Positions 47,814-55,855 of a stretch of DNA of 64,000 nucleotides are shown piece by piece. The stretch lies in the NCBI GenBank assembly GCA_934647235.1, contig CAKUFG010000010.1:1-64000 (forward strand). The letters are read 5' to 3'. The position numbers and the translations under genes were made by a program. Source of the DNA: an uncultured Clostridia bacterium (lineage in GTDB: Bacteria; Bacillota; Clostridia; Christensenellales; Aristaeellaceae). The number at the start of each line of letters is the position of its first letter. The stretch's first letter is position 1. The notes under the pieces were generated by a model. That model was not told where the DNA came from. It did no database searches and saw only the letters and a list, made by a program, of their open reading frames with translations.

Positions 47814-48506
47814 ATGCTGGGATTGTTGTGGAGTCTGATTCGCGGCGCGCTGCTGCTGCTGGGGCATTTATCGGGCGGCGGCAGCTTTCCAAAGCCCTTG
47901 TCGCGCCAGGAGGAGGCGCAGGCGCTTGCCGCCATGCAGGCGGGGGATGAGAGCGCCCGCGCGCGGCTGATCGAGCATAATCTGCGTCTGGTTGCCCATG
48001 TGGTGCGCAAATATACCGTGCCGGGGCTGACGCAGGACGATCTGGTATCGGTGGGCACGCTGGGGCTGATCAAGGCGGTGAATACCTATAAGCCCGACGC
48101 AAAAACGCCGCTGTCCACCTATGCCGCCCGCTGCATTGAAAACGAAGTGCTCATGCAGCTGCGCGCGGCCAGGAAGCGCCGGAACGACGTATCCCTGACC
48201 GATCCCATCGGCATGGACGGCGAGGGCAACGATATCTCCTTTCAGGATATCCTGGGCACGCCGGGGGATATGGTGGAGGATGCGGCCATTCGCCGCATGA
48301 ATATGCAGCAGGTGCGCGCGGCGCTGAAAAAGCTGCCGCAGCGCGAGCGGGCCGTGCTGGAAATGCGCTATGGGCTGCTGGGCGGCCGTCCGCTTCTGCA
48401 GCATGAGGTGGCAAGCAAAATGGGCATTTCCCGATCCTATATTTCCCGTATCGAAACGCATGCGATTGCGCTGATACGCGATGAGATTATGCATCCTAAA
48501 CCATAG
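47814..48506 (+). CDS. sigK: Sporulation sigma factor SigK
   Basis: The 230-residue sigma-70 family factor has region 2 (LIEHNLRLVAHVVRKYTVPG, DDLVSVGTLGLIKAVNTY) and region 4 (LPQRERAVLEMRYGLLGG then a helix-turn-helix). The N-terminus MLGLLWSLIRGALLLLGHLS is a hydrophobic pro-sequence like that of Bacillus pro-SigK, followed by FPKPLSRQEE. This indicates activation by intramembrane proteolysis in the mother cell. The gene is continuous: no skin-type element interrupts it. ATG at 47814 follows AGGGGG; a GTG nine bases upstream is less likely. Confidence 0.93.
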   Translation: MLGLLWSLIRGALLLLGHLSGGGSFPKPLSRQEEAQALAAMQAGDESARARLIEHNLRLVAHVVRKYTVPGLTQDDLVSVGTLGLIKAVNTYKPDAKTPLSTYAARCIENEVLMQLRAARKRRNDVSLTDPIGMDGEGNDISFQDILGTPGDMVEDAAIRRMNMQQVRAALKKLPQRERAVLEMRYGLLGGRPLLQHEVASKMGISRSYISRIETHAIALIRDEIMHPKP

Positions 48507-48526
48507 CATACAAAAGGAGGGCGTTT

Positions 48527-48886
48527 ATGCTGCTGAGCCGCGCGACCGAGATTCTATCCATTCTGGCGGACGGAATTGATCCTGTTACCGGAGAACTGCT
48601 GCCGGAGGACAGCGTATGCAGCGAACCGGAGGTCATCCGCGCGTTTTATTGTATTCTCCAGAATCTGGAAAGTGCATCGAAAAAGAAACGCGAAAACGCA
48701 CGACCAGAAAACAGCGGCAAGCCCTGGCTGCCCGAGGACGACGCGGAGCTGCGCGAAATGTATGCCGGCGGCTGCGAGCGGGACAGGATATGCGCGCATT
48801 TGGGCCGCAGCGAAAGCAGCATTGCCGCGCGCCTGGTGCGCCTGGGCGTGATTGCGCGGCGCGATGAATTCAGAAATCGAGATTGA
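48527..48886 (+). CDS. Small protein with C-terminal SANT/Myb-like helix-turn-helix
   Basis: I do not recognise a named family. The product has 119 residues. The N-terminal part (about 1-50) is helical and acidic (ILSILADGIDPVTGELLPED). A charged linker follows, then a Myb/SANT-like trihelical region PWLPEDDAELREMY, then RDRICAHLGRSESSIAARLV (about 66-110), resembling DNA-binding modules that recognise large genome-wide targets. AAAAGGAGGG precedes the ATG 20 bases after sigK, so co-expression with sigK is plausible. A DNA-binding role is an inference from the pattern. Confidence 0.65.
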   Translation: MLLSRATEILSILADGIDPVTGELLPEDSVCSEPEVIRAFYCILQNLESASKKKRENARPENSGKPWLPEDDAELREMYAGGCERDRICAHLGRSESSIAARLVRLGVIARRDEFRNRD

Positions 48887-48912
48887 TTTACGATACTACG
48901 GAGGAAAACATC

Positions 48913-49758
48913 ATGCGATTTGGACCGGCGTGCAATGCCGAGCGCTTTTATGCCGAAGGCCTCAAGGCCAGCGTCCAGGCCCCGGAATGGCTGGCCGCGC
49001 AGGGCTTGACGGCCTATGAATACCCCTTTGGCCGGGGCGTGTCGCTGTCGGATGATACGGCGGCGGCCATTCGTGCCCAGGCCGAAAAGTGGGGAATCGC
49101 TGTCAGCGTGCACGCGCCCTATTTTATCAATCTGGCCAATCCTGACACTGAAAAGCGCGAGGCCAGCTATCGCTATATCCTGGACGCGGCGCAGAAGGCT
49201 GCGGCACTGGGCGGGCGGCGCGTGGTTGTGCATGTGGGCGCGGCCATGAAGATGGAACGCTCGGAAGCGCTGGCCAATTGCCGGGCGGGCCTGATTGAAG
49301 CCTATCGCAGGCTGGATGATATCGGGCTGGAGCAAACCATCCTTTGCCCCGAAACCATGGGCAAGTACAGCCAGATCGGCGATTTGCACGAAACGCTGGA
49401 TTTCTGCCTGCTGGACGACCGCATGCTGCCCTGCGTGGATTTTGCACATCTGCATGCGCTGGGCGGCGGCGCGCTGAACACGCCGGCGGACTTCGCGGCG
49501 GTGCTGGATACCATCGAAGCTGTGCTGGGCCTGGAGCGCGCGCGAAAAATGCACATGCATTTTTCTACCATCGAGTATACGGCGGCGGGCGAAAAGCGCC
49601 ACCATACCTTTGCAGAGGAAAAGTACGGCCCGCGCTTTGAAAACCTGGCTCCGCTGCTGCATGCGCGCGGCTATGACGGCACGGTGATCTGCGAGTGCAA
49701 GGGCACGCAGGCGGACGACGCAATGGCCATGCAGCGCATCTGGCAGGCGGAGGCGTGA
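48913..49758 (+). CDS. Endonuclease IV-like (AP endonuclease family 2) TIM-barrel protein
   Basis: The 281-residue protein resembles Nfo: SVHAPYFINLANPD (about residues 61-74), VVHVGAAM (about 105-112), CPETMGKYSQIGD (about 145-157), CVDFAHLHALGGG (about 174-186) and MHMHFSTIEY (about 213-222) carry the zinc-binding His, Glu and Asp residues. Nfo cleaves DNA at abasic sites and is important in spore DNA repair. The ATG at 48913 with GGAGGAAAAC upstream is preferred to an earlier in-frame ATG. It overlaps nothing and ends before a strong terminator. Confidence 0.87.
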   Translation: MRFGPACNAERFYAEGLKASVQAPEWLAAQGLTAYEYPFGRGVSLSDDTAAAIRAQAEKWGIAVSVHAPYFINLANPDTEKREASYRYILDAAQKAAALGGRRVVVHVGAAMKMERSEALANCRAGLIEAYRRLDDIGLEQTILCPETMGKYSQIGDLHETLDFCLLDDRMLPCVDFAHLHALGGGALNTPADFAAVLDTIEAVLGLERARKMHMHFSTIEYTAAGEKRHHTFAEEKYGPRFENLAPLLHARGYDGTVICECKGTQADDAMAMQRIWQAEA

Positions 49759-49777
49759 ACGGGAAATGCGGCATATG

Positions 49778-49820
49778 AAAAAGCTCCCTGATGGGCACAC
49801 GGCCTGTAAGGGAGCTTTTT
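49778..49820. terminator. Bidirectional intrinsic terminator
   Basis: AAAAAGCTCCCT (49778-49789) pairs with AGGGAGCTTTTT (49809-49820), a perfect 12-bp stem with A- and T-runs, between the convergent endonuclease and kinase-like genes. Confidence 0.87.
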
Positions 49821-49824
49821 ATGC

Positions 49825-50823
49825 TTAGATTTCCTGACTGACGATGCGCTCAATCAGCGCCAGCGCTTTATCCGGGTGCGTTTTCAGCCCCTTGATATAC
49901 TGGCAAACATTGGGGTACTGCGAAAGCATCACCAGGTTCCAATAATTGCGGATGACGCTGCGCTCCGTTTCGTTCAGCGTGTAATGCGCCAGAATTTCGC
50001 GCAGATTGCAGCGGGAGGTCTCCTGCATGCGGTCGAAAATCTCTGCTGCAGAATAATCCTCAAAATCCTCTTCCTGCATGCCGTCGTTTGTTTCACAGCA
50101 GAAATGATTGATGTTGACCTCTGTGCCCGCCATATTGAAATCGATGATTCCGGCGAACTGGCCGTTCTCTATCAGAATATTGCCGCCGTTCAGATCACCC
50201 TGGATAACGCAGCGGGGAAGATCGGAAAACACCTGCCTGATCTTTGCGCGGTTGGCTTCGTTAAAGGCGATAGCGCGCCGGGCGGTTTCGTCAGCGCCCG
50301 CATCGCGCAGCGCCTGAACCAGGAGGTTCAGGTTATCCTGCTTTTCGTCGATCTCCACATCCAGCGGCGCAAGGTCGATGATCGACCACATGGAGAAAAC
50401 GGGCTGCAGATCAACATCCGAATAGGCCTGCGACAAGCGTCCGATGGAGGCCAATACGCTTTGCCTGACGGCGGCCTGCTGGGCGGCGGTAAGCTGATCC
50501 TGCATCTCCCAAAGCGTTGGATAATCCAGGTATTCGGAAAGATAGCACACATGGTTGTCGGCCTTCGTCAGGTACAGGCCGTCGGCGGTTTGAAACAGCC
50601 GAGGCGCTTTTACGCCGATTTGGCGGTAGCGCCCGGCCAGACGGTCAATTGCTCCCAGGCGCTCCTCTGTGATCACCGGATCGTTGATGCGCAGCACATA
50701 GCGCCGGTCGATGATGATGTTCAGGCGATAATCGTTTGGCTTGGAGGAGTCGATAATACGAAAGTCCTCAAACTGATTAACGCCGTAAGGGCTCAAAAGC
50801 GCGGCAAGCTGGGTTCGATCCAT
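49825..50823 (-). CDS. APH-fold phosphotransferase
   Basis: This 332-residue protein has the aminoglycoside phosphotransferase/choline kinase fold. The Brenner-type catalytic loop is CVIQGDLNGGNILI (about residues 206-219), with the magnesium-binding GIIDFNMAGTE (about 226-236). An N-lobe with YVLRINDP (about 42-49) supplies the ATP-binding lysine/arginine side. Such kinases phosphorylate small molecules: drugs, homoserine, methylthioribose, sugars or choline. It follows the ribulokinase-like gene by 30 bases with AAAGGAG upstream, so it is probably co-expressed and may act on a sugar rather than a drug. Confidence 0.83.
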   Translation of the reverse strand: MDRTQLAALLSPYGVNQFEDFRIIDSSKPNDYRLNIIIDRRYVLRINDPVITEERLGAIDRLAGRYRQIGVKAPRLFQTADGLYLTKADNHVCYLSEYLDYPTLWEMQDQLTAAQQAAVRQSVLASIGRLSQAYSDVDLQPVFSMWSIIDLAPLDVEIDEKQDNLNLLVQALRDAGADETARRAIAFNEANRAKIRQVFSDLPRCVIQGDLNGGNILIENGQFAGIIDFNMAGTEVNINHFCCETNDGMQEEDFEDYSAAEIFDRMQETSRCNLREILAHYTLNETERSVIRNYWNLVMLSQYPNVCQYIKGLKTHPDKALALIERIVSQEI

Positions 50824-50853
50824 GGGAGCTCCTTTCGTTTGCGGCTGCGCGCG

Positions 50854-52452
50854 TCAGGGCTTTTGCGCATAAAAGGCGCGCATTTGCTGATAGCGCGCGT
50901 ACAGCGGGGCATAGCGCGCATGGTTTTCCATATTGGGCTGATAATGGATAAACTGCTTTGTCGACAGCTGCGCCATTGTGTCCTGCAGGGTGGGATACAG
51001 CCCGGCTGCGGCTGCGGCGGTGATGGCCGCGCCTGCGGCGGCGCTGTTGGGCAGGGTGGATACGGCCAGCTCGCGGCCCAGAATATCGGCGTAGCACTGC
51101 ACCAGCAGCGGGTTTTTACCCGCGATGCCGCCGCACACGCAGATGCGGTTCACCTTTACGCCGCAGGCTTCGCCGTGCTCCAGCAGCGTGCGGGTGCCGA
51201 AAGCTGCGGCTTCAATCAGCGCGCGGTAAATCTGCTCGGGGGTGGAGGCAAGCGTCAGGCCGCTGAGCGCGCCGGTCAGCGTTTGATCGACGATGACGCA
51301 GCGGCTGCCGTTCCACCAATCCAGCGCTACAATGTCGTTTTCACGCACGGGCTGGGCAAAGCCCAGACGGGACAGCAGGGTGTGCACCGAAACGCCCTGC
51401 GCCGCAGCTTCCTTTTCATAGCGGGCGGGCACGCAATTGCTTACAAACCAGCCGAACATGTCGCCCACGCCGCTTTGGCAGAAATCATAGCCGTACAGGC
51501 CGGGGATTAGGCTGTCGCGGGCCTGGCCGCAGATGCCGCTGACGGGATGCCATTCATCGGATACCACGGACAAAACGCCCGAGGTGCCGATGGTCAGCAT
51601 CGCGTCGCCGCTGTGGTGCAGGCCCAGCGCAACCATGGAAATCGGGCCGTCGATGACGCCCGCGCCCACGGCAATGCCGGCGGGCAGGCCCAGGCGCTCC
51701 GCCCAGGCGGAGGTAAGGGTTCCCGCGCATGCGCCCCAGGGCAGAGCCTTGCCGCGCAGCTTATCGGGCGTGGAGGCCAGGGCGGGATGCAGCCGCGCAA
51801 AGAACTGCGCGTCGGGCAGGGTATTGCCGTCCGGGCAATAATTCTTCAGCCCCAGGCTGCCCGTGCTGCGCGTGAGCGCGCCGGTCAGCTGCCAGGTTAG
51901 AAATTCGTTGAGATCCAGATAAGCGCTGGTCGCCTCATACAGCTCGGGGCAGGCGTGCAGCGTTTCCAGCATCTTGGGGTAAATGCCCTCGCTGGACGGA
52001 TGCCCGCCGCAGGCCGTCAAAAAGGGCTGATTCTCCGCCCGCGCAGCCGCGCCGATTTCCTCGGCTTCGCGCGTGGCGGTATAGGATTTCCACAGGCGAA
52101 TATAGGCCTGCGGCTCGTTTTTCCATTTGTCCTGAAAGCACATAGGCTGGCCGTTTTCATCGCAGGGAATCACGCTCATGGAGGTAGCGTCGATGGCGAT
52201 GCCGGCCACCTCCTGCGCGTCGACGCCGGACTGTGAAAGCGCCCCGCGCACGGCGGCGGTCAGCGCCTGCAGATACTCGGCAGGGTCGGCCAGGGCGGCG
52301 CGTTCGGGCAGCTTTGCGCCGCAGGGAAGGGCTTGATCATATACATGATAGCCGCACTCGCCCATGCCCAGCGTCTCGCCGGTATGCGCATCCAGCACCA
52401 GAGCACGGCAGGAAAGCGTGCCAAAGTCAACACCGATAGTGAAACGTTTCAA
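50854..52452 (-). CDS. FGGY-family carbohydrate kinase, ribulokinase (AraB)-like
   Basis: The 532-residue protein is an FGGY sugar kinase. IGVDFGTLSCRALVLDAHTG (residues 6-25) is the AraB-type phosphate-1 motif; GIAIDATSMSVIPCD, GGHPSSEGIYPKML and the C-terminal CVCGGIAGKNPLLVQCYADI are typical of ribulokinases. It would phosphorylate ribulose or a related ketose. Translation probably begins at a TTG (52452), since no ATG or GTG is better placed and GGAAAGGA lies 11 bases upstream. A perfect 12-base palindrome overlaps this start. No araA, araD or transporter genes adjoin it. Confidence 0.87.
   Translation of the reverse strand: MKRFTIGVDFGTLSCRALVLDAHTGETLGMGECGYHVYDQALPCGAKLPERAALADPAEYLQALTAAVRGALSQSGVDAQEVAGIAIDATSMSVIPCDENGQPMCFQDKWKNEPQAYIRLWKSYTATREAEEIGAAARAENQPFLTACGGHPSSEGIYPKMLETLHACPELYEATSAYLDLNEFLTWQLTGALTRSTGSLGLKNYCPDGNTLPDAQFFARLHPALASTPDKLRGKALPWGACAGTLTSAWAERLGLPAGIAVGAGVIDGPISMVALGLHHSGDAMLTIGTSGVLSVVSDEWHPVSGICGQARDSLIPGLYGYDFCQSGVGDMFGWFVSNCVPARYEKEAAAQGVSVHTLLSRLGFAQPVRENDIVALDWWNGSRCVIVDQTLTGALSGLTLASTPEQIYRALIEAAAFGTRTLLEHGEACGVKVNRICVCGGIAGKNPLLVQCYADILGRELAVSTLPNSAAAGAAITAAAAAGLYPTLQDTMAQLSTKQFIHYQPNMENHARYAPLYARYQQMRAFYAQKP
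52440..52451 (-). promoter_or_regulatory. LacI-family-type operator palindrome over the kinase start
   Basis: TGAAACGTTTCA (52440-52451) is a perfect palindrome with the central CG typical of LacI/GalR-family operators, located about 50 bases after the predicted transcription start. It also encodes Lys-Arg-Phe of the kinase, so chance cannot be excluded. Confidence 0.35.
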
Positions 52453-52505
52453 AATTTTTGCCGTCCTTTCCGCTCAAACCATTGAAAAGCAAAACATTCT
52501 GTATT

Positions 52506-52534
52506 ATTATATCGGTGAGATCTGTATGCGTCAA
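52506..52534 (-). promoter_or_regulatory. SigA-type promoter of the kinase operon
   Basis: TTGACG (52534-52529) and TATAAT (52511-52506) are 17 bases apart on the minus strand, about 53 bases before the TTG start codon. Confidence 0.68.
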
Positions 52535-52561
52535 TGCATTTTGGCGGTTTAGGAGGATTTT

Positions 52562-53389
52562 ATGAAGATCAAGTATTACGGCACCGGCACCAGCGGCGCG
52601 ATTCCGGAGATGTTTTGCTCCTGCCGCGTTTGCGAGTATGCGCGCAGCCACGGCGGCAAGGATATCCGCAGCCGCTCCCAGGCGACGGTGGGGGATTTGA
52701 TGATCGATTTTTCGCACGACGCTTTCATGCACACCGTGTACGGCGGGCTGGATATGCGCAATTATAAGCATGTGCTGATTACCCATGGGCATTTTGATCA
52801 TTACGCTCGTGAGCAGCTGACCGGCCGCTATGTGACCGATGAAAACTGGACGTTCTATCTGCCCCCGCAAACGGCTGCGCCCGAGCGTGAGCGCCTGCAG
52901 AAAAGCCTGCAGGGGGCCAAGGGCAATCCGCCGCGCCGCGCGCCCGGAATTGCCGATGCAGTGCCCTTCGTGCCCATGGATATCATGGGGTATCGCGTAA
53001 CGCCGCTGCCTGCGCGCCACGCGCCCAGCATCGGCTCGGTGATCTATCTGATTGAAAAGGATGGCAAGGCGGTGCTGTGGGATCATGACAGCGGGCTGAT
53101 GCTGCCTGAGACCATTGAATACCTGCGCGGACTGGACGTGCATCTGGACTTTGTATCGCTGGACTGCAACCTGGCGCGCGGGCAGAACATTTCGCCCTAT
53201 CACATGGACATTCTGCAGGCCAGCGAGACGGCGCAGCTGCTGCGCCGGATGGGCCGCGCGGATGAGCGCACGCGCTTTTTCATCAGCCATTTCAGTCATT
53301 TGCTGGATCGCACGCACGCGGAGCTGTGCGAGGAGGCCAAGGAGTTTGGCTTTGAGGCAGCCTACGACGGAATGAAAATTGATATCTGA
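52562..53389 (+). CDS. PhnP-like metallo-beta-lactamase-fold phosphodiesterase
   Basis: The 275-residue protein begins MKIKYYGTGTSGAIPEMFCS and contains CSCRVC (residues 19-24), the extra zinc-binding C-x-C-x-x-C cluster of PhnP. The MBL motif is THGHFDHY (about 74-81), with later ligands in ARHAPS, LWDHDSG and FISHFSH. PhnP hydrolyses cyclic ribose phosphates; no phosphonate genes are nearby, so the real substrate may be another cyclic phosphodiester. GGAGGATTTT precedes the ATG. A terminator follows. Confidence 0.83.
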   Translation: MKIKYYGTGTSGAIPEMFCSCRVCEYARSHGGKDIRSRSQATVGDLMIDFSHDAFMHTVYGGLDMRNYKHVLITHGHFDHYAREQLTGRYVTDENWTFYLPPQTAAPERERLQKSLQGAKGNPPRRAPGIADAVPFVPMDIMGYRVTPLPARHAPSIGSVIYLIEKDGKAVLWDHDSGLMLPETIEYLRGLDVHLDFVSLDCNLARGQNISPYHMDILQASETAQLLRRMGRADERTRFFISHFSHLLDRTHAELCEEAKEFGFEAAYDGMKIDI

Positions 53390-53406
53390 AGCTGCTGCAG
53401 GACAGG

Positions 53407-53437
53407 GAGCCGGTGAAGAAACCGGCTCTTTTCTTTT
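53407..53437 (+). terminator. Intrinsic terminator after the PhnP-like gene
   Basis: GAGCCGGT (53407-53414) pairs with ACCGGCTC (53421-53428) around GAAGAA, followed by TTTTCTTTT, 18 bases past the stop codon. Confidence 0.83.
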
Positions 53438-53571
53438 GCCTTGCTTTGCACGCGAATTAAAGAAAATGTCCGTGATGTGCGGACAATATGAATTTAATCC
53501 CTGCATCACGACCATTTAACTTGCAAAAATGTTTATCTTTTGTATTTGAATGCAATTTTGCGAATTTGGAC

Positions 53572-53600
53572 TTGCAAAATGCAATGCGCATGCGTATAAT
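53572..53600 (+). promoter_or_regulatory. Promoter of the branched-chain amino acid transport operon
   Basis: TTGCAA (53572-53577) and TATAAT (53595-53600) are 17 bases apart, 33 bases before the ATG. The preceding 100 bases are AT-rich, with TGCAATTTTGC (53551-53561) roughly inverted by GCAAAATGCA (53574-53583) over the -35 box, a possible operator. Confidence 0.65.
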
Positions 53601-53632
53601 GACAGCAATTCTTTTCTTAGGAGATGAGGGCA

Positions 53633-54784
53633 ATGAAGAAATTGCTGGCGATCCTGTTGGTACTGTGCATGGTCATCCCTGCTGCGGCGCTGGGCGAGGA
53701 AGTCGTCAAGATCGGCGTTTATGAGCCGGCCACTGGCGACAGCGGCGCGGGCGGCAAGCAGGAAATGCTGGGCATGCAGTATGCCAACGAGTTGTTCCCT
53801 ACCGTGAAAATCGGCGACACGGAATATAAAGTGGAACTTGTTTATGCCGATAACGGTTCTTCCTCTGATAAGGCGCCTTCCGCCGCGCAGAAGCTGGTAA
53901 GCGAAAACGTGTCGGTGGTGCTGGGCTCCTACGGCTCCAGCGTGTCCAACGCCGGCAAGCCCTACTTTGGCGAGGCGGGTATCCCCGCCATCGGCGTTAC
54001 CTGCACCAACCCCAGCGTCACGGCGGGCAACACCCACTATTTCCGCATTTGCTTCCTGGATCCCTTCCAGGGCACGGTGCTGGCCAATTACGCCACCGAA
54101 AAGCTGGGCGCGAGCATTGCCTACTGCCTGGGCGAGCTTGGCAACGACTATGACACCGGCCTGATCTACAACTTTAAGCAGGCTTTTGAAAAGAACGGCG
54201 GCATGGTGGTGGATGAGTACTTCCAGACCGGCAACACGGACTTTACCTCCTACCTGACGAACGCTTCCATGTATGGCGCGCAGGTCATCTTTGCTCCCTG
54301 CTCTCTGGCGTATGCCGCGCTGATCTGCAGCGCTGCGGGCGCGCAGGGCGTAACCACCCCGATCCTCGGTTCCGATACCTGGGATTCCAACGTGGTGGTA
54401 GACGCTGCCGCTGGCCAGAATATCACCCTTTATGTGTCCACCTTCTATCAGGAGGGCGGCAGCCCCGAGTTTGACGCGGGCTTCAAGGCCTGGATCAACA
54501 GCGATTCTGTGCATCTGGCCAACAACAACGGCAACGACATGATCTCCGCCGTTTCCGCCATGGGCTACGATGCCTATATGGTGGCGCTGGAAGCGCTCAG
54601 GGCCGCGGGCTCCAAGGATCCAAAGGCTGTCAACGCGGCGCTGTGGGATGTGAAATACGACGGCGTTACCGGTGCGATTGCCTTTGACGAAACGGGCGAC
54701 GCGATCCGCGACGTGGCGTTCATCAAGCACCTGGATACCGCCAACAGCGCCTGGGAGCTGGCGGCTGTGCAGGGCAAGGATTAA
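53633..54784 (+). CDS. livJ: Branched-chain amino acid ABC transporter substrate-binding protein
   Basis: This 383-residue periplasmic-type binding protein has a signal peptide MKKLLAILLVLCMVIPAAALG, then VKIGVYEPATGDSGAGGKQ (type I fold entry), GSYGSSVSNAGKPYFGEAGI and FFRICFLDPFQG-like ligand-site blocks. No lipobox is seen. AGGAG lies nine bases before the ATG at 53633; an ATG nine bases upstream is too close to it. With the following permeases and ATPases it forms a Leu/Ile/Val-type uptake system; amide or other amino-acid ligands are also known for the family. Confidence 0.92.
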   Translation: MKKLLAILLVLCMVIPAAALGEEVVKIGVYEPATGDSGAGGKQEMLGMQYANELFPTVKIGDTEYKVELVYADNGSSSDKAPSAAQKLVSENVSVVLGSYGSSVSNAGKPYFGEAGIPAIGVTCTNPSVTAGNTHYFRICFLDPFQGTVLANYATEKLGASIAYCLGELGNDYDTGLIYNFKQAFEKNGGMVVDEYFQTGNTDFTSYLTNASMYGAQVIFAPCSLAYAALICSAAGAQGVTTPILGSDTWDSNVVVDAAAGQNITLYVSTFYQEGGSPEFDAGFKAWINSDSVHLANNNGNDMISAVSAMGYDAYMVALEALRAAGSKDPKAVNAALWDVKYDGVTGAIAFDETGDAIRDVAFIKHLDTANSAWELAAVQGKD

Positions 54785-54821
54785 CGGCGGCGCGTCCACA
54801 ACCGATATACGGCGTATGGGC

Positions 54822-54853
54822 ACGGCGGGGATTGCAGGGTCAGTCCCCGCCGT
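54822..54853 (+). other. Strong intercistronic hairpin between livJ and livH
   Basis: ACGGCGGGGA (54822-54831) pairs perfectly with TCCCCGCCGT (54844-54853). No T-run follows. Such hairpins usually stabilise the upstream binding-protein message or reduce read-through so that the binding protein is made in excess over the membrane parts. Confidence 0.65.
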
Positions 54854-54907
54854 CCTGTGCGTCATCCGGCGCGGCATACGCTGCGCAGGCCAAAGGAGGG
54901 CTTTTGC

Positions 54908-55843
54908 TTGAAAACCGTGCTTCCCTATCTGTTGTCCGGCATTTCGGTGGGCGGGCAGTACGCGCTGATTGCCATTGGCTATACGATGGTTTACGGCATT
55001 CTGCGCCTGATCAACTTTGCCCACGGCGATGTGTTTATGGTGTCGGGCATTCTGATGGTGTATCTGACGGCGACCGGCCTGCCGCTGTATGCGGTTATTC
55101 CAATCGTGCTGCTTTTGACGGTGCTGATCGGCTTTGCCATCGAACGCATTGCCTATAAGCCCCTGCGCACCGCGCCGCGTATGTCCATCATGATATCGGC
55201 CATCGGCGTAAGCTATTTTCTGCAGAACCTGGTGCTCTACATCACCGGCGGCCTGAGCAAGGTCTATCCGGCGATTCCGTTTATTTCGCAGTCTGTCACG
55301 CTGACGCTCTTTGGCGTAACGCTGCCCACCACCAAGGTGGCGACGCTGATTACCCCGCCGCTGACGATCCTGCTGGTGATCGGCCTGGTGCTGCTGATCA
55401 ATCACACCAAAATCGGCATGGCCATGCGCGCCGTATCCAAGGATTTTGAAACCAGCCAGCTGATGGGCATCAGGATCAACCGCGTGATCAGCGCCACGTT
55501 TGTCATCGGCTCCTTCCTGGCGGCCATCGGCTCGATGCTCTACTTTACCAATTATCCCTCCGTTGTGGCCACCAGCGGTTCCATGCCGGGCCTGAAGGCC
55601 TTTGTAGCGGCGGTGTTCGGGGGTATCGGCTCCATCCCCGGCGCAGTCATCGGCGCGTTTATCATCGGCATTTGCGAAAACATCATCAAGGGCCTGGATC
55701 TGATTCTGTTCAAGGCCGGCATCACCCATAAGATGCTGGGCCTGACCACCTTTTCCGATGCGTTTACGTTTGTGCTGCTGATTGTCATTCTGATTATCAA
55801 GCCCACGGGCCTGTTTGGCGAAAAAACCACGGATAAGGTGTAA
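54908..55843 (+). CDS. livH: Branched-chain amino acid ABC transporter permease LivH
   Basis: The 311-residue membrane protein begins at a TTG (54908), eight bases after AGGAGG, giving MKTVLPYLLSGISVGGQYAL. The family block GYTMVYGILRLINFAHGDVF (about residues 23-42) and the cytoplasmic coupling region AVSKDFETSQLMGIRI (about 177-192) are typical. It has about eight to nine hydrophobic helices. It is one of two permeases of the Liv transporter. Confidence 0.94.
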   Translation: MKTVLPYLLSGISVGGQYALIAIGYTMVYGILRLINFAHGDVFMVSGILMVYLTATGLPLYAVIPIVLLLTVLIGFAIERIAYKPLRTAPRMSIMISAIGVSYFLQNLVLYITGGLSKVYPAIPFISQSVTLTLFGVTLPTTKVATLITPPLTILLVIGLVLLINHTKIGMAMRAVSKDFETSQLMGIRINRVISATFVIGSFLAAIGSMLYFTNYPSVVATSGSMPGLKAFVAAVFGGIGSIPGAVIGAFIIGICENIIKGLDLILFKAGITHKMLGLTTFSDAFTFVLLIVILIIKPTGLFGEKTTDKV

Positions 55844-55855
55844 GGAGGGGAAAGT

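Noticed and set aside
49825..50823. Aminoglycoside resistance gene
   Set aside because: The APH fold is shared by many metabolic kinases, and operon context with a sugar kinase argues against drug modification.
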